A stretch of 64,000 nt of DNA, taken from Monilinia fructicola. Taxonomy: Eukaryota > Ascomycota > Leotiomycetes > Helotiales > Sclerotiniaceae. Within the stretch, counting starts at the first letter, position 1, and each line of letters begins with the position of its first letter. The notes under the pieces were generated by a model, which saw nothing but the letters and a program-made list of their open reading frames with translations, was not told the DNA's origin and did no database searches. Made by a program: the position numbers and the translations under genes. Positions 35,110-48,192 of the stretch are shown here, piece after piece. The DNA lies in assembly GCA_008692225.1 (NCBI GenBank), contig VICG01000001.1:2215001-2279000 (forward strand), in the 5' to 3' direction.

Positions 35110-35827
35110 GTCAACTACCAGTACTCCTCCCATATCTCTCCGACTCCGAGTTTCGAGTTTCGAGTTTCATGTCGACTTGAGTCTTTCAAGCAAAAAGGCT
35201 GAAAAGAATCTCTGGGGAGGGTCAGCAAGGATTTTATCATTTATCTACTCTTGCACTTTATCAGTAAAGGATATTCTATTTGTGGTTGGGTTTACAATAC
35301 CCAGACTTTCTTATCTACCCGTTCGAACCAGACCGGGAACTTGCAGATTCGCAAGTTTAGACAACACCACAGTTTTCCCACTTCAATCTCCGATAAGCTC
35401 TTTTAAGAATATCCTGATTACGGGACCCTCGAGCATAAAAGGGATATTTGGCAGGCAAGAGAGTGGGGATACACATCGATAAGCGCATCTGACAATATAT
35501 CCCTGGAGCCTCTCATATTCTTGGAGGGGGGGGTAGTATCATATCTTCTATCTTGTTGGACTTTCCCTTTGGAGACAGCTCCCTCCATCACTAAGCCATT
35601 CTTACACGCTACCAAAGTTTCAACCCTCCATCGCGGTTCTCCGAAGCCAGGGGGACTGCAATCAAAATTTCCGTAGCTCATCCAACTTCCTTGGCCGGGC
35701 TGCAGTATCGCCGGAACCAACCCCAGATCTGGAGCAGGTCATCGGATTCAAACAGACTTACGGAATCTGGTGGTGAACGATCTCGGCGCACATTGATCCA
35801 CTGGAATATCCTTACGCAGTGGACATC

Positions 35828-38233
35828 ATGTCGACCCCAACTTCTATAGCACGTACTGCCCCCATTGCCATTGCTTGCAAGAAACCTCATCTAGATACAA
35901 TCCTCGATACTCCAAACAACTCTTCTAACGGCAGAGACATTTCTAGTCTTTCAACCAGTATGAGTAGTGTGACATCGATGGATCCGGGAAATAATATGAG
36001 AAGTCGAAAGGACAGACCTTGTGATGCTTGTAGGAGGAGGAAGAGTAGATGTGTAATCAATGAGGGGCAGTCCACTTGTGTACTTTGTCAATTCCACTCA
36101 CAGGATTGCACCTTTGTGTCGAGTCCACAACCTAGAAAGAGGAAGCTAAATACCGAGGGGAAGGAGGAATCGATTGCTAAAAGAAGGTATGTGATTTGAT
36201 GTATTTGTCATTTTGAATACTTTAGGTCATGGCTAACAAGTATTATAATCAGATCTCCAGATAGAAATTTCGAAAGATCGAGACCCCATGAATCTAGCAT
36301 ATCGAGTACCGGTGCCACAAATTCACTAACTGAAGATATGGCCAATATTGGTGGCCCGACGTTATTGAAGCGGACGTTGGGCTTACAACATGATCGATAT
36401 AGCCAATACATTGGTCCAACTACAGATTTTGAGCCGTCACTCATTGACCTATCACCTTTTGACCCACAGGACGAGAGTTTATTGTCGAGGGGAACATTGA
36501 GAAAAGTGAGCGATTTTGATACTTTTTTGATGCTTCCGGATAATACGACTCCGGGTCACGAACATCAAATTGACGATGTGGATGCGGTTGAAGATCTTGT
36601 GGCACCACACGGTCCTATACTGCTAGATTTATATTTCCGCATCATTCACCCAAACTTTCCCATCCTTCAGAAAAATGTGTTCTTGGAAAAGTACAACCGA
36701 TCGTACCGAGAGTTTTCACCCCCTCTCTTGGCAGCCGTATACATTCTTGCCATCAATTGGTGGGACCACAGTGAAGAACTTGCTGATCTCCCCAGGCCCG
36801 ATCTTAAGGAACTGGAACGACTAGCGAGGGTTACATTGTCGGATGCTATGTACAGGCCTAAACTCTCCACCGTGCAAGCTGGCCTCTTATTATCTCAAGC
36901 CCCAGAAGGCGATCAATGGGCACCAACAGCACAGCTCGTAGCAATAGCCCAAGAACTCGGTCTTCACCTCGACTGCTCGAACTGGAAGATCCCACCCTGG
37001 GAACGCGGGCTTCGCAAACGTCTCGCCTGGGCGCTGTACATGCAAGACAAATGGGGGTCATTGGTGCATGGACGACCATCCCACATCTTCGCCACAAACT
37101 GGGCCGTTCTCCCCCTATCCCAAAACGATTTCCCGGACGTCGAGCATGATGAAACTAACGCCGATCAAAACGTCGAATACGAACGTGGAAGACTCCTCTT
37201 CACCCAAATGATCATTCTCTCTCAGATTCTCTCCGAGGTCCTAGATACCTTTTACACACTATCTGCCATGGCTAATGTTGCCAGCGCTGGGCCCCAGGGC
37301 ACGCATCTTGTTCTCCAGCTCGCGAAGCCCGTCCAGCTCAAACTCAAAAATTGGTATTCGGCGCTCCCCACCTGTCTCCGCATGGATGCGCCTCCCACGT
37401 CATCAAAACTCTCCCTATCCTCGACCGGCTTCCTGCACCTCGCGTATTTTGCGACGGAAATCACCCTTCATCGTCGCATCATTCGTTCTCTGTCGCCCCC
37501 ACCCAGCTCCTCTCACACGCACATTAAAATCGAGGGGCAGTCGTCGCCTCCGCAGCTAGAACCTTATATTCATCACATCTGCCGTAGCGCAGCTAAGACC
37601 CGCCTTATATCCGCGATGGACTTCGTCAATCGACTTACGACGAGTCACTTGAGTGCTTTTTGGTATTTTGCAAGTAAGACGAATTTTGCACTGATAGGCA
37701 CGTTTGGGTCGTTGTTGTGGGCGACGGCACCGGGCAGAGAGGAGGCCGAGTGGTATCGGAGGAGGCTGGGGGAGTATAGGTGGACGTTGGGCGTTAGTTG
37801 CAAGGGGGGAGAGTTGACGCGGTGGGCGATGGGAATGTTGGATACGAGTACGGGGCTGCTGAAGGGGCTACCGGAGAAGCCGGCTTTAAGCAGAGTGGGA
37901 AGTGTGGGAGAGGGTATGGAAGGAAGTGCGGGGGTGAGGAGAGTTGGTAACCCGTTGGGATTTGTGGGCGGGAGTTTACCCACTGGTATTGGGAATATGG
38001 GGATGAGCATGAGCATGGGGATGGGACTTGGTGGCACGGGATTTGGGATTGAGGGGACAAGAAGTAGGGGTGCTAGGCGCGTGGCCACGGGTGCCGATGA
38101 GGATACGACGGGGCTGGCGGAGAGCAGTGGGTTGGTAAGCCCAAGTACGAGCATCAGTAGTGAGGATAGTCGAGGGGAACGTTACGATGGTTATATGTTG
38201 TCTCAATCGAGGTTTATGGAGGATGCATACTAG
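35828..38233 (+). CDS. tamA: Zn2Cys6 transcription factor of the TamA/DAL81 type
   Basis: Exons are 35828-36186 and 36253-38233, with a 66-nt GTATGT...CAG intron, giving 2340 bases and 779 residues, all in frame. The Zn2Cys6 cluster uses Cys 65, 68, 75, 84, 87 and 94 (CDACRRRKSRC...CVLC...C), followed by basic PRKRK. The fungal transcription-factor domain (about 210-420) starts GPILLDLYFRIIHPNFPILQ and contains LSTVQAGLLLSQAPEGDQW, QELGLHLDCSNWKIPPWERG and LRKRLAWALYMQDKWGSLVH. These blocks are the ones shared by DAL81/UGA35 and Aspergillus TamA. The C-terminus is Gly/Met/Ser-rich with SISSEDSRGERYDGYM. TamA acts as a co-activator of nitrogen-source genes, largely without needing its own zinc cluster. 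Orthology is a strong inference from memory of these blocks. Confidence 0.9.
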
Positions 38234-38336
38234 TCTTGGATTTTGGGAGCAAGGCCCGGGTGAACGGGGAGGCTTGGTGGGGGTTTTTACGAAGTTATGA
38301 ATATTTTGGTAATCAGAAGGTGAAGATGGGACCAAG

Positions 38337-38361
38337 GGATGGATGGATGGATGGATGGATG
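38337..38361. repeat. (GGAT)n microsatellite
   Basis: Six tandem GGAT units. Confidence 0.9.
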
Positions 38362-40824
38362 TGTACGCACAAGGATTTTTCGGGTTTTTTCGCGAGCTCA
38401 CACACCTGTATGCTTTTTGGGGGGAAGGGGTAGTTTATAGATTGGATACCATATGTGATGTACCCGCGTTGAATTACAAGCGCAAGTTTATTCTTACACC
38501 TATAAAGTCTTGGCGGATCCTCGGTAGTGTATGTTGGCGGGGGAGAGAGAAATGCGAGGGCTGAGCGGCTATCTCAAAAAGTGATGTTTATCTATCGTAT
38601 CCAGAATCACAAAGGTGCTATGAACTCTTTCTTTATGATTCTCAATTTTTTCGTGGGGGAGGAGTGGTCAATATCTTGGCTTGTGATTTATATACATATA
38701 CATATATATATGTATTGATATGGTGATACACAACATAGATAAATATCCTACAATACTCACACGATGGACTGGTAGATGGTATGGTTGAGAGGCGCAAAGT
38801 AGTTTCCTTGTCGTCTCGCATGGGGATCGGAAAGGTGAAGGCCAATTTACGCTGGAGGCTACGGCTGTGATTTCTCTTGAGAGGGAGTGTTGAACTTTGT
38901 TGCCATTGTTGCTTTTGGGGGGATTGGGGTGCTGATGTGGTGTGGGTTGATGTTTGTTACTTGTTGCTTATTGCTTTTCTTGGGGGAAGGGTGGATGGAT
39001 GGGTGGGTGTTTTCAGGGCGGGGTTCGCTTTGAAGCGTTTGTTGTTTCATGTCCCGATGCTGATTAGATGCTGGGTGGAGATGGGATGGAGGTGAATGTT
39101 TCGTGGGTATTTGGATTTCCGTCGGGTGTTGTAGTGGAGGCAATGCGGATGTGGTGATGTAGAAGAGGGATTTGAGATGAAGGTGTGAGTCATGTTGTCC
39201 ATCTGCTATTTGAGATCATATAACCGCAGGAGAAAGGGGTTGTGGAATGGGGTGGAGGCATTTGTGTTGGAGCGTGAGAGAATAAAGGACGCTGCGTGGA
39301 TGTCTGACGACTTGGAGTATCTCGACGGGTTTTCTTCATAAAGTACCAGGGACTGCTAATTTTGGTTTGCTGAAATTATGTATTGAAAATCTCAGGTAAC
39401 CCTGGGTGTCCACTGGTATACAACAATATATTCACTCAAAACACATTACCACGTTCCCCTTCACTCGATTCTCCAAGCGAGAACGAACGTGAAGTGAGGA
39501 TTTTGTGAATCTCATCACCGGCGGCATGGTATCGCCGAGTTCCCGAGTTTGGTTGCACATCTGAATAATCAATTGATTTGTCGCGCAATTGAAATTGTGT
39601 AGTCAATTTGCGACAATAACGGCTTTGGCAACAACATTGGCGCATTTCTTGACAACGCAAGATCGTAGGTGCGGCGGAAACGATAATTGATGATTGCAAA
39701 AGATTTACCTTGGGACTCGAAGTATCTCTGTTATGAATCACATTCTAGATTACTCTCTCTTCGCCTTTCCCCCTAATGTCCTGCACTATTGTGCAGATGG
39801 TCGCTCGATGATACCACTGGGCATGCCATATAATCGTATTCATTGACGTGAATATAATGTCTACACTGTAATCTGAACCAAACAGCAGCTGATAATTTGG
39901 AATACAATTGGGAATCATCGATGAGGCGGGAAACTAGAAGCCTTTCTCCTCTGGAAGGTTGGACTACCCTATTCGGAGGATTCACGCGATCCCCAAGCTC
40001 CATGTAGCATATATAACCGTCTTTCTTCCGATTCGCGGGCCAAATCTTGTTGACAGGGCACATCTTGCGAGAAGTAGAACTCAAAAAGAGTCGGTAATAT
40101 GGGGACTGTACAGTGGGCTGGATTGAAACCTTTGGGGAGAGTAAAGGGAAAAGACTGTTCTGTTCTCACAGAATGAACTGACGGAAACCATGATGGGTTT
40201 TCTGTACCGCGGCCAAACATGATAAGATTTATTCCCTGTTGCCATTGGGGTGGCTTCAAACAGGCAACCTTAGATATTGAAAGGCTAGGGTTGCATACAC
40301 TGGCGCTCCCCGGAAGCCACTGTTCCTCCCGTAATTGTACGGGTTAGTTCTAGAACTTCATTTTGGAATGCCTGACATTTCAAGCCGTTCTCCTCTTAAA
40401 AATCTCCTTTCAACGATTTCAGCGTTGATTGATTGTAGCATCCTCTCGCCAAAGAGTATGTAATCGAGTCGTCACGCCGAATCCGAAGGGCAAAAATTGC
40501 GTAATAGTATGGAAGGGAACACCGGGGACCAAGCATCTTCCTGGGGTTGAGGGTTGACGTAGCTCTTGTGATCATGTGTTAGGAGCCAATCAGATCCCCA
40601 TTTGCCTGTCATCCTCCCATCGGTGCCAATGTCCGCCATCCATGATCATTGTGGAGATGAAGATTCAACAATTGGATAATTTCGGCGGCGACGCTCAAGT
40701 TGAATTGAAAGTTGAGATGAACGTGTGATAAAAGGAGTAAAGTCGAAAAAAGGGGGTAGAGTATGAATGGGAAAGAGTGTTCTAGTAAACTAACTCCCCT
40801 TCACTATACCCGGTATATATATAT

Positions 40825-40875
40825 ACATACACACACACACACACACACACACTCCCACACACACACATATATATG
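40825..40875. repeat. (CA)n / TA microsatellite
   Basis: TATACATA then about 12 CA units, an interruption CTCCC, then further CA and TA units. Confidence 0.9.
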
Positions 40876-41476
40876 TGCACAAACTCGGAAGTCGGTACGC
40901 CCCCTCCATTTCGGCCTCGTGTCAATGTGATGAAGCACAGAAGCGAGTTATGTACAGCAACTTCAAACCTTGGTGGAGAGGTTGGAAAGGGAAAGTCCAA
41001 ACTAATACGGAAGAAGGGGCTTGATTGAGTAGCTAGCTAGGAACGAACTGGGGAAATGGGCAGGTCTTATAGATTACTCCTCATGAATATTATTGACCCT
41101 GAAGATGATGATTTGACGTACTTTGTAGATTAGCCGCAGATGTCGAAGAAGTCCACTGCTACTCCTCCGTACTATAGAACTATCTACTCTGAGGATACTG
41201 CAGTAGTGTGTGTAGTCTCACAAGGGGAGGGAGGGTTGTTGGAGTAAGGTTGCCGATAAGGACTGGTGGATCCATAAAGGAGGGGAGGGGGAAAGATAGG
41301 AAATTGATAAATGTGAAATGTACCGACCGGCAAGGTTAGTTCTAACCTTATCTCGTCTACCTTGGATTCACGACCATTGCAAGTAAGTCTTACTTTGTAC
41401 AGAGAATTACTCGAGTAGCATCTACCAGTTATAGTCCAGTTATAGACATTCGGCAAAGTATCATCTACAATCTCGT

Positions 41477-41514
41477 CCTCTCTCTCTCTCTCTCCCTCTC
41501 TCTCTCACACACAC
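41477..41514. repeat. (CT)n microsatellite
   Basis: About 14 CT units with one CCC break, followed by CA units. Confidence 0.9.
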
Positions 41515-41853
41515 AAAACCTTCATTTTCATTCTCAAGCTCCCGAGGTCATCTATCTTACATTCTATCATCCCGGATATCTCACGAACCTCAAAAAAGTA
41601 ACCCATGCATCCTGGAGCTATCATCATATTCTAGTATCCCGCTGACATGAACTAAGAGCCAAGCTGCGGCCTCTTTACCTCTCTACCAAACATCAACTTA
41701 ACAACCATTCAGATCCTTGATGATTTTTTCACTTGTGATCTAGACAGATGAAGTTATACTTCTCAACTATCAATTTTACAATGCTAACAACACTACCCCC
41801 CTCTTCATATGAACCAGCTCCCTTGAGTAATCCTATATCATAAGATTGCGAAT

Positions 41854-43783
41854 ATGGCAGGTTATGATACTTTGACCATTTCATCATCAACCACGCCTCA
41901 CAACATTCTACGATTAACAGCTCCCGATTCAAGGAGTAATCAGTTCACTATGGATCCCTTTGACCCCCATTTGAACTTTGAGGCGGATGGGTTGTTGTAT
42001 GTTTGCTCTGAAGCGATCCCTAAAGGTATAAAAGGAGTGTATACTAACAATTGAGGATGATAAGGGACGATGTCAACACGGGAATGCCCCCATTGCCATT
42101 CACGCCCTCTTACGAATTGTCCGATACTTTCTCTTCTACTTTCGAGGATCCCTTCTCCTATCACTCAGGGCCATTTGAATCACTTCTCGACAACCCAGAC
42201 CCCGAAAACAATGGGGATACCAATTCTAGCGATCCGGATATTAAATTACTCGGCTTTGGTGCACCAATAATGAAGGTACCCATATTCGATGACAATGGGC
42301 AAACTTGGCCAGCCATGACAGCAGAATTATACGGAATGTTCTTTGTGGCCGAAGATGTATTTGGTGGTGAAACTCCAGGAAGGCCAATGGAATTGACTTG
42401 TTATCGGCGAAATCTATTTCAGATTTCTGGAACCATTATGTTATCGAGGTCCATTACGACGATAATGAATGAACAAGGCCAGAACATTCCAATCTATAAT
42501 TTGACTGCCACGATAACTGCGTTAGAAAGCATTGATGGGAAGAGCACTGAGATTATCACTGTACCATGGAAGACAGCGAATGCGACTAGCTCCGAAGAGA
42601 AAGCTGGAGCAGCGCCACCGCAATGGCCCTTGGATTTGAGCATCAATCCGGAGCTGGATCCTACCTGTGTCTCTATTCCCATTGCGTGGAAGCGATTGCA
42701 ATTCAAACATGCGACGGCAAATAATGGGAGAAGAAAAGGACTGCAGCAACACTATATCATCCAAATTAATTTAATGGCCACATTAGCTACTGGGGAAAAG
42801 ATCAAGTTGACAGAAATTCAATCCGGGGCAATCATTGTGAGAGGAAGAAGCCCGAGAAATTTTGATAGCAGGAAAGATGTCCCTTTGAGTGATAAGAAGG
42901 GGGAGCCAAAACCTAGAACTATGAGCAATGATGGTGGGCCAATGGTGAAAGTTGATCCAAATGCTGCTCAAACTTCCTATCGCTTTTACGCTCCAAATAC
43001 CATTCAGGTATGCCTTCAAATCACGTTTTTTAACCCAAATATGGCTTGTAAAATACTACTTATGACGAAACTAACTCATCGCAGCAACCACTCGACCAAC
43101 CTGATTGGCCAAATCTCGCATCTCCATCTTTACCACCAGAGCCACCAACTCCTTCACACCGTGCAAAGAAAAATTCTTCGCACAATCGTCCCCCAATTCC
43201 CAAAACTCGTTGGAAATCAGAAACATCAAGTGCCAAGCCTGCTCCCCAAACCACTCCTGCCCCAATAGATCTGTCTCTTGCTGATGACGACACGGGACAT
43301 TCGACTCATCAGGCTCCTTCTAGGAATCCTTCTGCTAGTTCTGATAAAGATAGGGATAGAGGACCTGCTCAGAGAAGTAGTACCGAGAGAGATGGCGGTG
43401 TGATTGCGAAGAGTAGTTGGTCAAAGAAAGCTATCAGTATAAGTAGTCCTGAAGATAATGAGGAAGCACTTTATGAGTATTTCCCATTGAGCTTGGACGA
43501 TTGGTTAGTTCTACCTTTCTATTATTGACCTAAAAGTAGTCTGATCATATCTTTTACGAATACTTCACTATTTGGATTGGCAAGGATGCAAGGACGAAGA
43601 GACAGCAACCTCAAGCGTGTCAACGTTCACCACGAAAACAACATGCTAACATGGAAATAAAGGATGCCACCAGTAGATGCGATCTATAGACCTCATGTTG
43701 TACATCATACGGTTATACCACCAGATTTAAAGGCGCAACTGGGGAAAGGCAAAACCAAGAGATACTTTTCAGCGGACGATTGA
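41854..43783 (+). CDS. NDT80/PhoG-family transcription factor
   Basis: Exons are 41854-41996, 42056-43007, 43085-43503 and 43663-43783, giving 1635 bases and 544 residues. The first intron (59 nt) has GTATGT, an ACTAAC branch site and an AG acceptor, and joins GLL to MIRDDV. The NDT80/PhoG DNA-binding domain spans roughly residues 125-330: MELTCYRRNLFQISG, KRLQFKHATANNGRRKGLQQ, HYIIQINLMATLATGEKIKL, EIQSGAIIVRGRSPRNFDSR then KDV. That last block is the family signature shared with XprG/VIB-1 and Ndt80. The C-terminal half is Pro/Ser-rich and ends KGKTKRYFSADD. Family members control proteolysis and nutrient starvation responses, heterokaryon incompatibility, or meiosis. Which paralog this is cannot be told from sequence alone. 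No frame problem. Confidence 0.9.
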
Positions 43784-46700
43784 TTGTTGTGAAGATCTGT
43801 GAAAGTATCTATTCGGGGGATAAGCAACGGCGCGTCGCCGACATAGTTGAAATGGCTAAGTGGAGGCTGACTAACCTTAGATCACTAGAATGTTATCGAT
43901 AGGAAGGGAATGGTATCTGTACATCCATCTGCCGTTAATACCTCTGTAAATTAGGGAACATACAGGAAACACCGGTACAACACCAAGTTGTACCAAGGCG
44001 GACTGACTTGTCAACCGATTCCTGTTGTATTTATTGCAAGATAACGAACATAAATCAGGAGATTGTCACAAAAGCTATAACAGTTGATTCGATCGGCTTT
44101 AGGGGGTTTGAAAGACTGGCAAGAACCACCATGGTGGTCTCAACAAGAGTTGAGTTGAAACTTCAATGATCATGACAAAAAAGTTCACCCTCGGAAGTTT
44201 GTTTTCAAGACTGTGAGAAGTTGCGACAGGAAACCATCCACAGCCAAATAGAGAAGAATCTGCCTCGAGCTTCGATATCCAGCCACTGGTGAACGTGCAA
44301 CCAAGATAAGGCCACAGAGCTCAAACCGAGTTTCTTGATAAGAGAAAGAATCGGCGTATTCTACATTTAGCCCATCAACGACTTGTACGGGTCTGAAACC
44401 CGAAACTTTGGCATCATCGTATCTTCAACAGGTCGGTAAAATCTTTGTTAGAACCCGGGTAATCAGAGAGGAGCGGGAAGGGCTGATAGGGAGGGGGGAG
44501 TGCTCATCAAGAGAACGGACGAGAAAATGGGTTATAAGTACTGGTTTGAAAGTTGTATATTTTCGATTGTGGAGTTCCAGATACTTACGAGTTTTGAGGA
44601 TTTGGAATATTCTGGTCTCTAATGGATGGAAATGAAAATGACTCTGGCTTTGGTTGTTTCTGTTTGGTTGAGAACCTGCTGTCATCACCCATTCATCTAT
44701 AGTGATTTTCTTGCTTCCCTTTTATTGAGTATTCGCGGCCTGAAAGCCTTGTGGAGGGAGGGTGGTTGTTATTTGATCTGGTTCCATGAAATTGTGGAAT
44801 AGTGCTCGCAGATTAGCGAGCAAGAGTCATTGTGATTATTACACGGTACTGCGATTGCCGGAACTGTTTATGGCTGAGGCTAAATTTGCTTGCTCTTTTT
44901 TACCGGTAGTTTCTTGGATGTTCTTGCCCTCATGATATGTTTTCTATGCATAAAATACCAGTTGGAATTGCCTGCGCATGTTTTCTATATTGGTATCGGC
45001 AAGTGCTGACTCTTTATACCTAGTCTATCATTTATCTCGAAGTTTTTAGCACGATTGAGTCCCGCTATTGAAACCGCGTCGTCGGGCAAATCACTCGAGG
45101 GCATTATTTACCCTATGGATCACTATGGGCTGATTGTGTATATCGGACTCGTATAGCTTTTGCGAATCCAAGCTGACATCGCTCTTGCAGCCTACCTTAT
45201 TCTGCTTCTCCTTCTACGTATGTGCATACGTGCCTCCAAGTTGAGGATCAAACAGACTCAGACTTGACTGGTCCGCGTTCGTTTGTTGGAAGTTCATAGG
45301 CTTTACTTTGGGCTTGCTAAACATCATGTCTTCATGGGTATAGCGCGCATTTTCCACACATGGTACCCCGAAGAACGCGGATGCTCCGATCAGGTGTTAT
45401 TGTTCTATACGGTGTTTATGTTAAATCGTTGATACAGCCTCCCCTTCAACCGTATTTTTGCTTCCGTCTCTTTTACAAATGTTACTGGGTATGGAGAAGA
45501 CTCTTCTTGTTATTGATAACAATTAGAAATTCCGCAAATTTTGAGGGGCAGGCGCTCTCATTGTCATTGTATATGCATTCTTTGCAAGTTTCATAGGATA
45601 TGGCCTCCCGAACTCATTCCCAGATTACTGATCATCTTGAAATAGAGAAATGCCAAGGCGCTTTTGCCTAGAACCGAAAATTTCCATGGAGTCCTGGAAG
45701 ATCATCGCTTGCTGTTTTTTTTAAGGATGGTTGTACCCGAATCCCGCACTCCAAGCGTGCTTCTGTAGCTTAGAAACTCTGAATAGCCTTTCAGGGTGAT
45801 GCATGAGTGAAATTTTTTCTGTCAGGATAATCACGTAACATGCTAGGCTACGCGCTAATTAACATTTCAGCATTCTACATATACGTTGTTCTACAACGAT
45901 CTCGACAACAATCCTTAAAGCATTAACAAAATGGTAATGAGGATTTGTTTATTAACTTTCATATTATAACCACCATGATGATATCAACAATTCCATTCTC
46001 CCTGTTGATTAGTGCAGGAGTTGAAAAATGGTAGCCTATGATGACCGTAGTCTTTCCAAATCCAATCCTTGCAGCAAGAATCAAATTTTTATTACTTTTC
46101 AAGTCGTATAATGACGGACCTTGGCCAGATCGAAGAAACTTTATACCATACACATGTCTCGATCTTAATTATAGTCTCTCGAATGAAGTTTCAGAGATGC
46201 CTATGTTAAGCTTAAAGGAGGTTGAGGAGGTTAATTCTATATTACGGGTATTTTGAGGCGTAGGGGAACTGGAAAATAATCCAGATAGTATTTGAGAGTT
46301 AACTAAACTTACCCGTTCCGGACTATTATATCATCCATAGCTGTTGTGGTTGAAAACTTGCGTTATGTAGATTTTGAGGTGATTATTAAGGGACGAGGTA
46401 CTGTATTTACAATACTCAACTAGTCCTTGTGGCAGAGCTCGCTTCGATACCCAATCATAAAGGGGGGAGGTACTGAATTGGGTTATCCAAGATGGGAAAA
46501 CTTGACACGCCCGAAAGTAGGGTGGGGGATTTAGTTGAGGGAATTTATCATGCGGTTTATCATATTTCAGGGTTTCAGCTTTTCCGGCAGATACCACTCA
46601 CTCACTCGCATGACTGTGTTTCAAGTATACTATTCATCCGGAATATCTCAACTCTGCAGCCGATAATGTTTCAATATACAGACTTGGGCAAGCTTTTGAT

Positions 46701-48192
46701 CTCATTGTTTTGATGTTTCATGCAGATATTACTTCAATGTCTTGTTCTTGAGTATCGAATACCTACTCTCAAGAAGTTTAGGACCTCGAGCTCATCGTGT
46801 CAGTATGCAAACCTGAGAAATCATTTATGCCTAATAATCTCATAACTCTAAGGGAATAGAGATCAGGTATCTCGGTTCGAAATCTGTGGCTAGTATCATA
46901 ATCTAAGCCCTACCTTTCAACACTCAAGGTTGAAGAAGTGACCACTCATCTTCTACTCCCGAATATAATCTTACAATATGCAAAGAATAGACGTTTTGCC
47001 CCCAAGTTTGAATTAGATGCCTTCTCGAATATTTGCTCGAAAAATTAACTGGAAACCGTTAGGAAAATTGTTACCCTATAGTAGAACTTGCACAGCATCT
47101 TTTGATGGAATAATAAGAACTTCCTCTTTGTTTCACACGATCACCTTAACAATAATCGTTCTTTTATTATCTAAACTTTACACTAACTATTATATCAAAT
47201 GAACAAAACGTTCTGAACTGAGGTTAATAATTTCATTCAACCATATTAATGATTCAAGTGGCATCATCTAAGTATTCAATTCTCTATATATTTTCGACGA
47301 GCACTCTACACATATCTTGGTTGAAAGACAAGTCATACACCTAGTCACCATAAATAAGACGTTGGTCGATATTATCTTATAATCTAAACCTGTATTGACT
47401 ATTTCGCCCAATAATCTAAGAATTCAACATATTATATCAATATTCTAAGATTTTGATTCAATTGACCCAATACCTCAATTGCTGTCATCAAAATGTGCAG
47501 ATTTAGATTTGTCTTTACAGTCCACTTCTCTACATATTCTCGGAGAATACTTGCTTGGTATGGTAATCTAATATCAAAGATTTTACTTAATTGCTATAGG
47601 AATTTAGTTGAAAGTATCTTATTATCTACACTTATATTCATGATTGTGCTTCCAACTCCTACAATGGTCAATGTATACTTTATCCATGTTACAAAGTAGA
47701 ACTACAATCGTAGTCAATCATCTCAGAAAATCTATCAAGAATGGACTAACATGCTAATTTACATGAGACATAACCATCAATCATCCCAATAAATCTATAA
47801 ATGCCAATTTGATATCTAAGTTTGAGGTAGGTAGTTATTGCATCCAATAACTCCAATATTTTACGCGAATGTCAATTTAACATTCAATCTAATCAAGCAT
47901 TGCATACAGTCACCTAACACATTCGGCCAATACTATCCAAGATGTATGCTGATACCAAATCTCGTACTAGAGCATCCCAAGAGTCCTGAAGAACAAAAAC
48001 TCAACACTAGAGCTCATATTCATATACTTCACCAATCATCTGAAGTCGTACAACTCAAAGAACCCATTACTCGACGGCAGTATTCTCAATCACAGTATCT
48101 GATTTCACAAGTCCTATACTAATCATTAATATTCACCATAATCTACAAATTTCTGTCATCTACGGAAAACCTAGTACTAGAACCCCCTTCGC
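43784..48192. other. 4.4-kb intergenic region, AT-rich to the right
   Basis: No gene supported. Frames are short and unlike proteins. From about 46700 to 48150 the DNA is AT-rich, with recurrent AATCTAA-like words and at least one strongly diverged duplication of about 240 bp. This may be old repeat DNA. Confidence 0.45.
47280..47680. repeat. Diverged tandem duplication, about 240-245 bp period
   Basis: TTCTCTATATATTTTCG near 47280 resembles TTCTCTACATATTCTCG near 47526. Segments with TATCTTATAATCTAAACCTG near 47373 and TATCTTATTATCTACACTTA near 47616 align at the same offset. A third weaker copy may lie near 47150. Confidence 0.4.

Larger units (their letters stand above)
30754..35827. other. 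5-kb intergenic region rich in tandem repeats
   Basis: No gene supported; frames such as 33202-33675 and 35177-35482 lack coding features. It holds at least seven separate simple or minisatellite repeats. TACGGAGTA/TACTCCGTA words occur at 34140, 34258 and 34681. The right end is the promoter and long leader of the TamA-like gene. Large upstream regions are typical for fungal regulators. Confidence 0.5.
38234..41853. other. Intergenic region with simple repeats
   Basis: No supported gene. Includes (GGAT)n at 38337-38361, (CA)n at 40825-40875 and (CT)n at 41477-41514. The stretch before 41854 is a plausible long promoter/leader of the NDT80-like gene. Confidence 0.5.

Noticed and set aside
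42051..43268. Initial thought that this is a velvet-domain protein
   Set aside because: The block IVRGRSPRNFDSRKDV and overall order match the NDT80/PhoG domain, not velvet.
46870..46890. GGTTCGAAATC as a possible tRNA T-arm
   Set aside because: Flanks do not pair, and no acceptor or anticodon arm can be folded around it.
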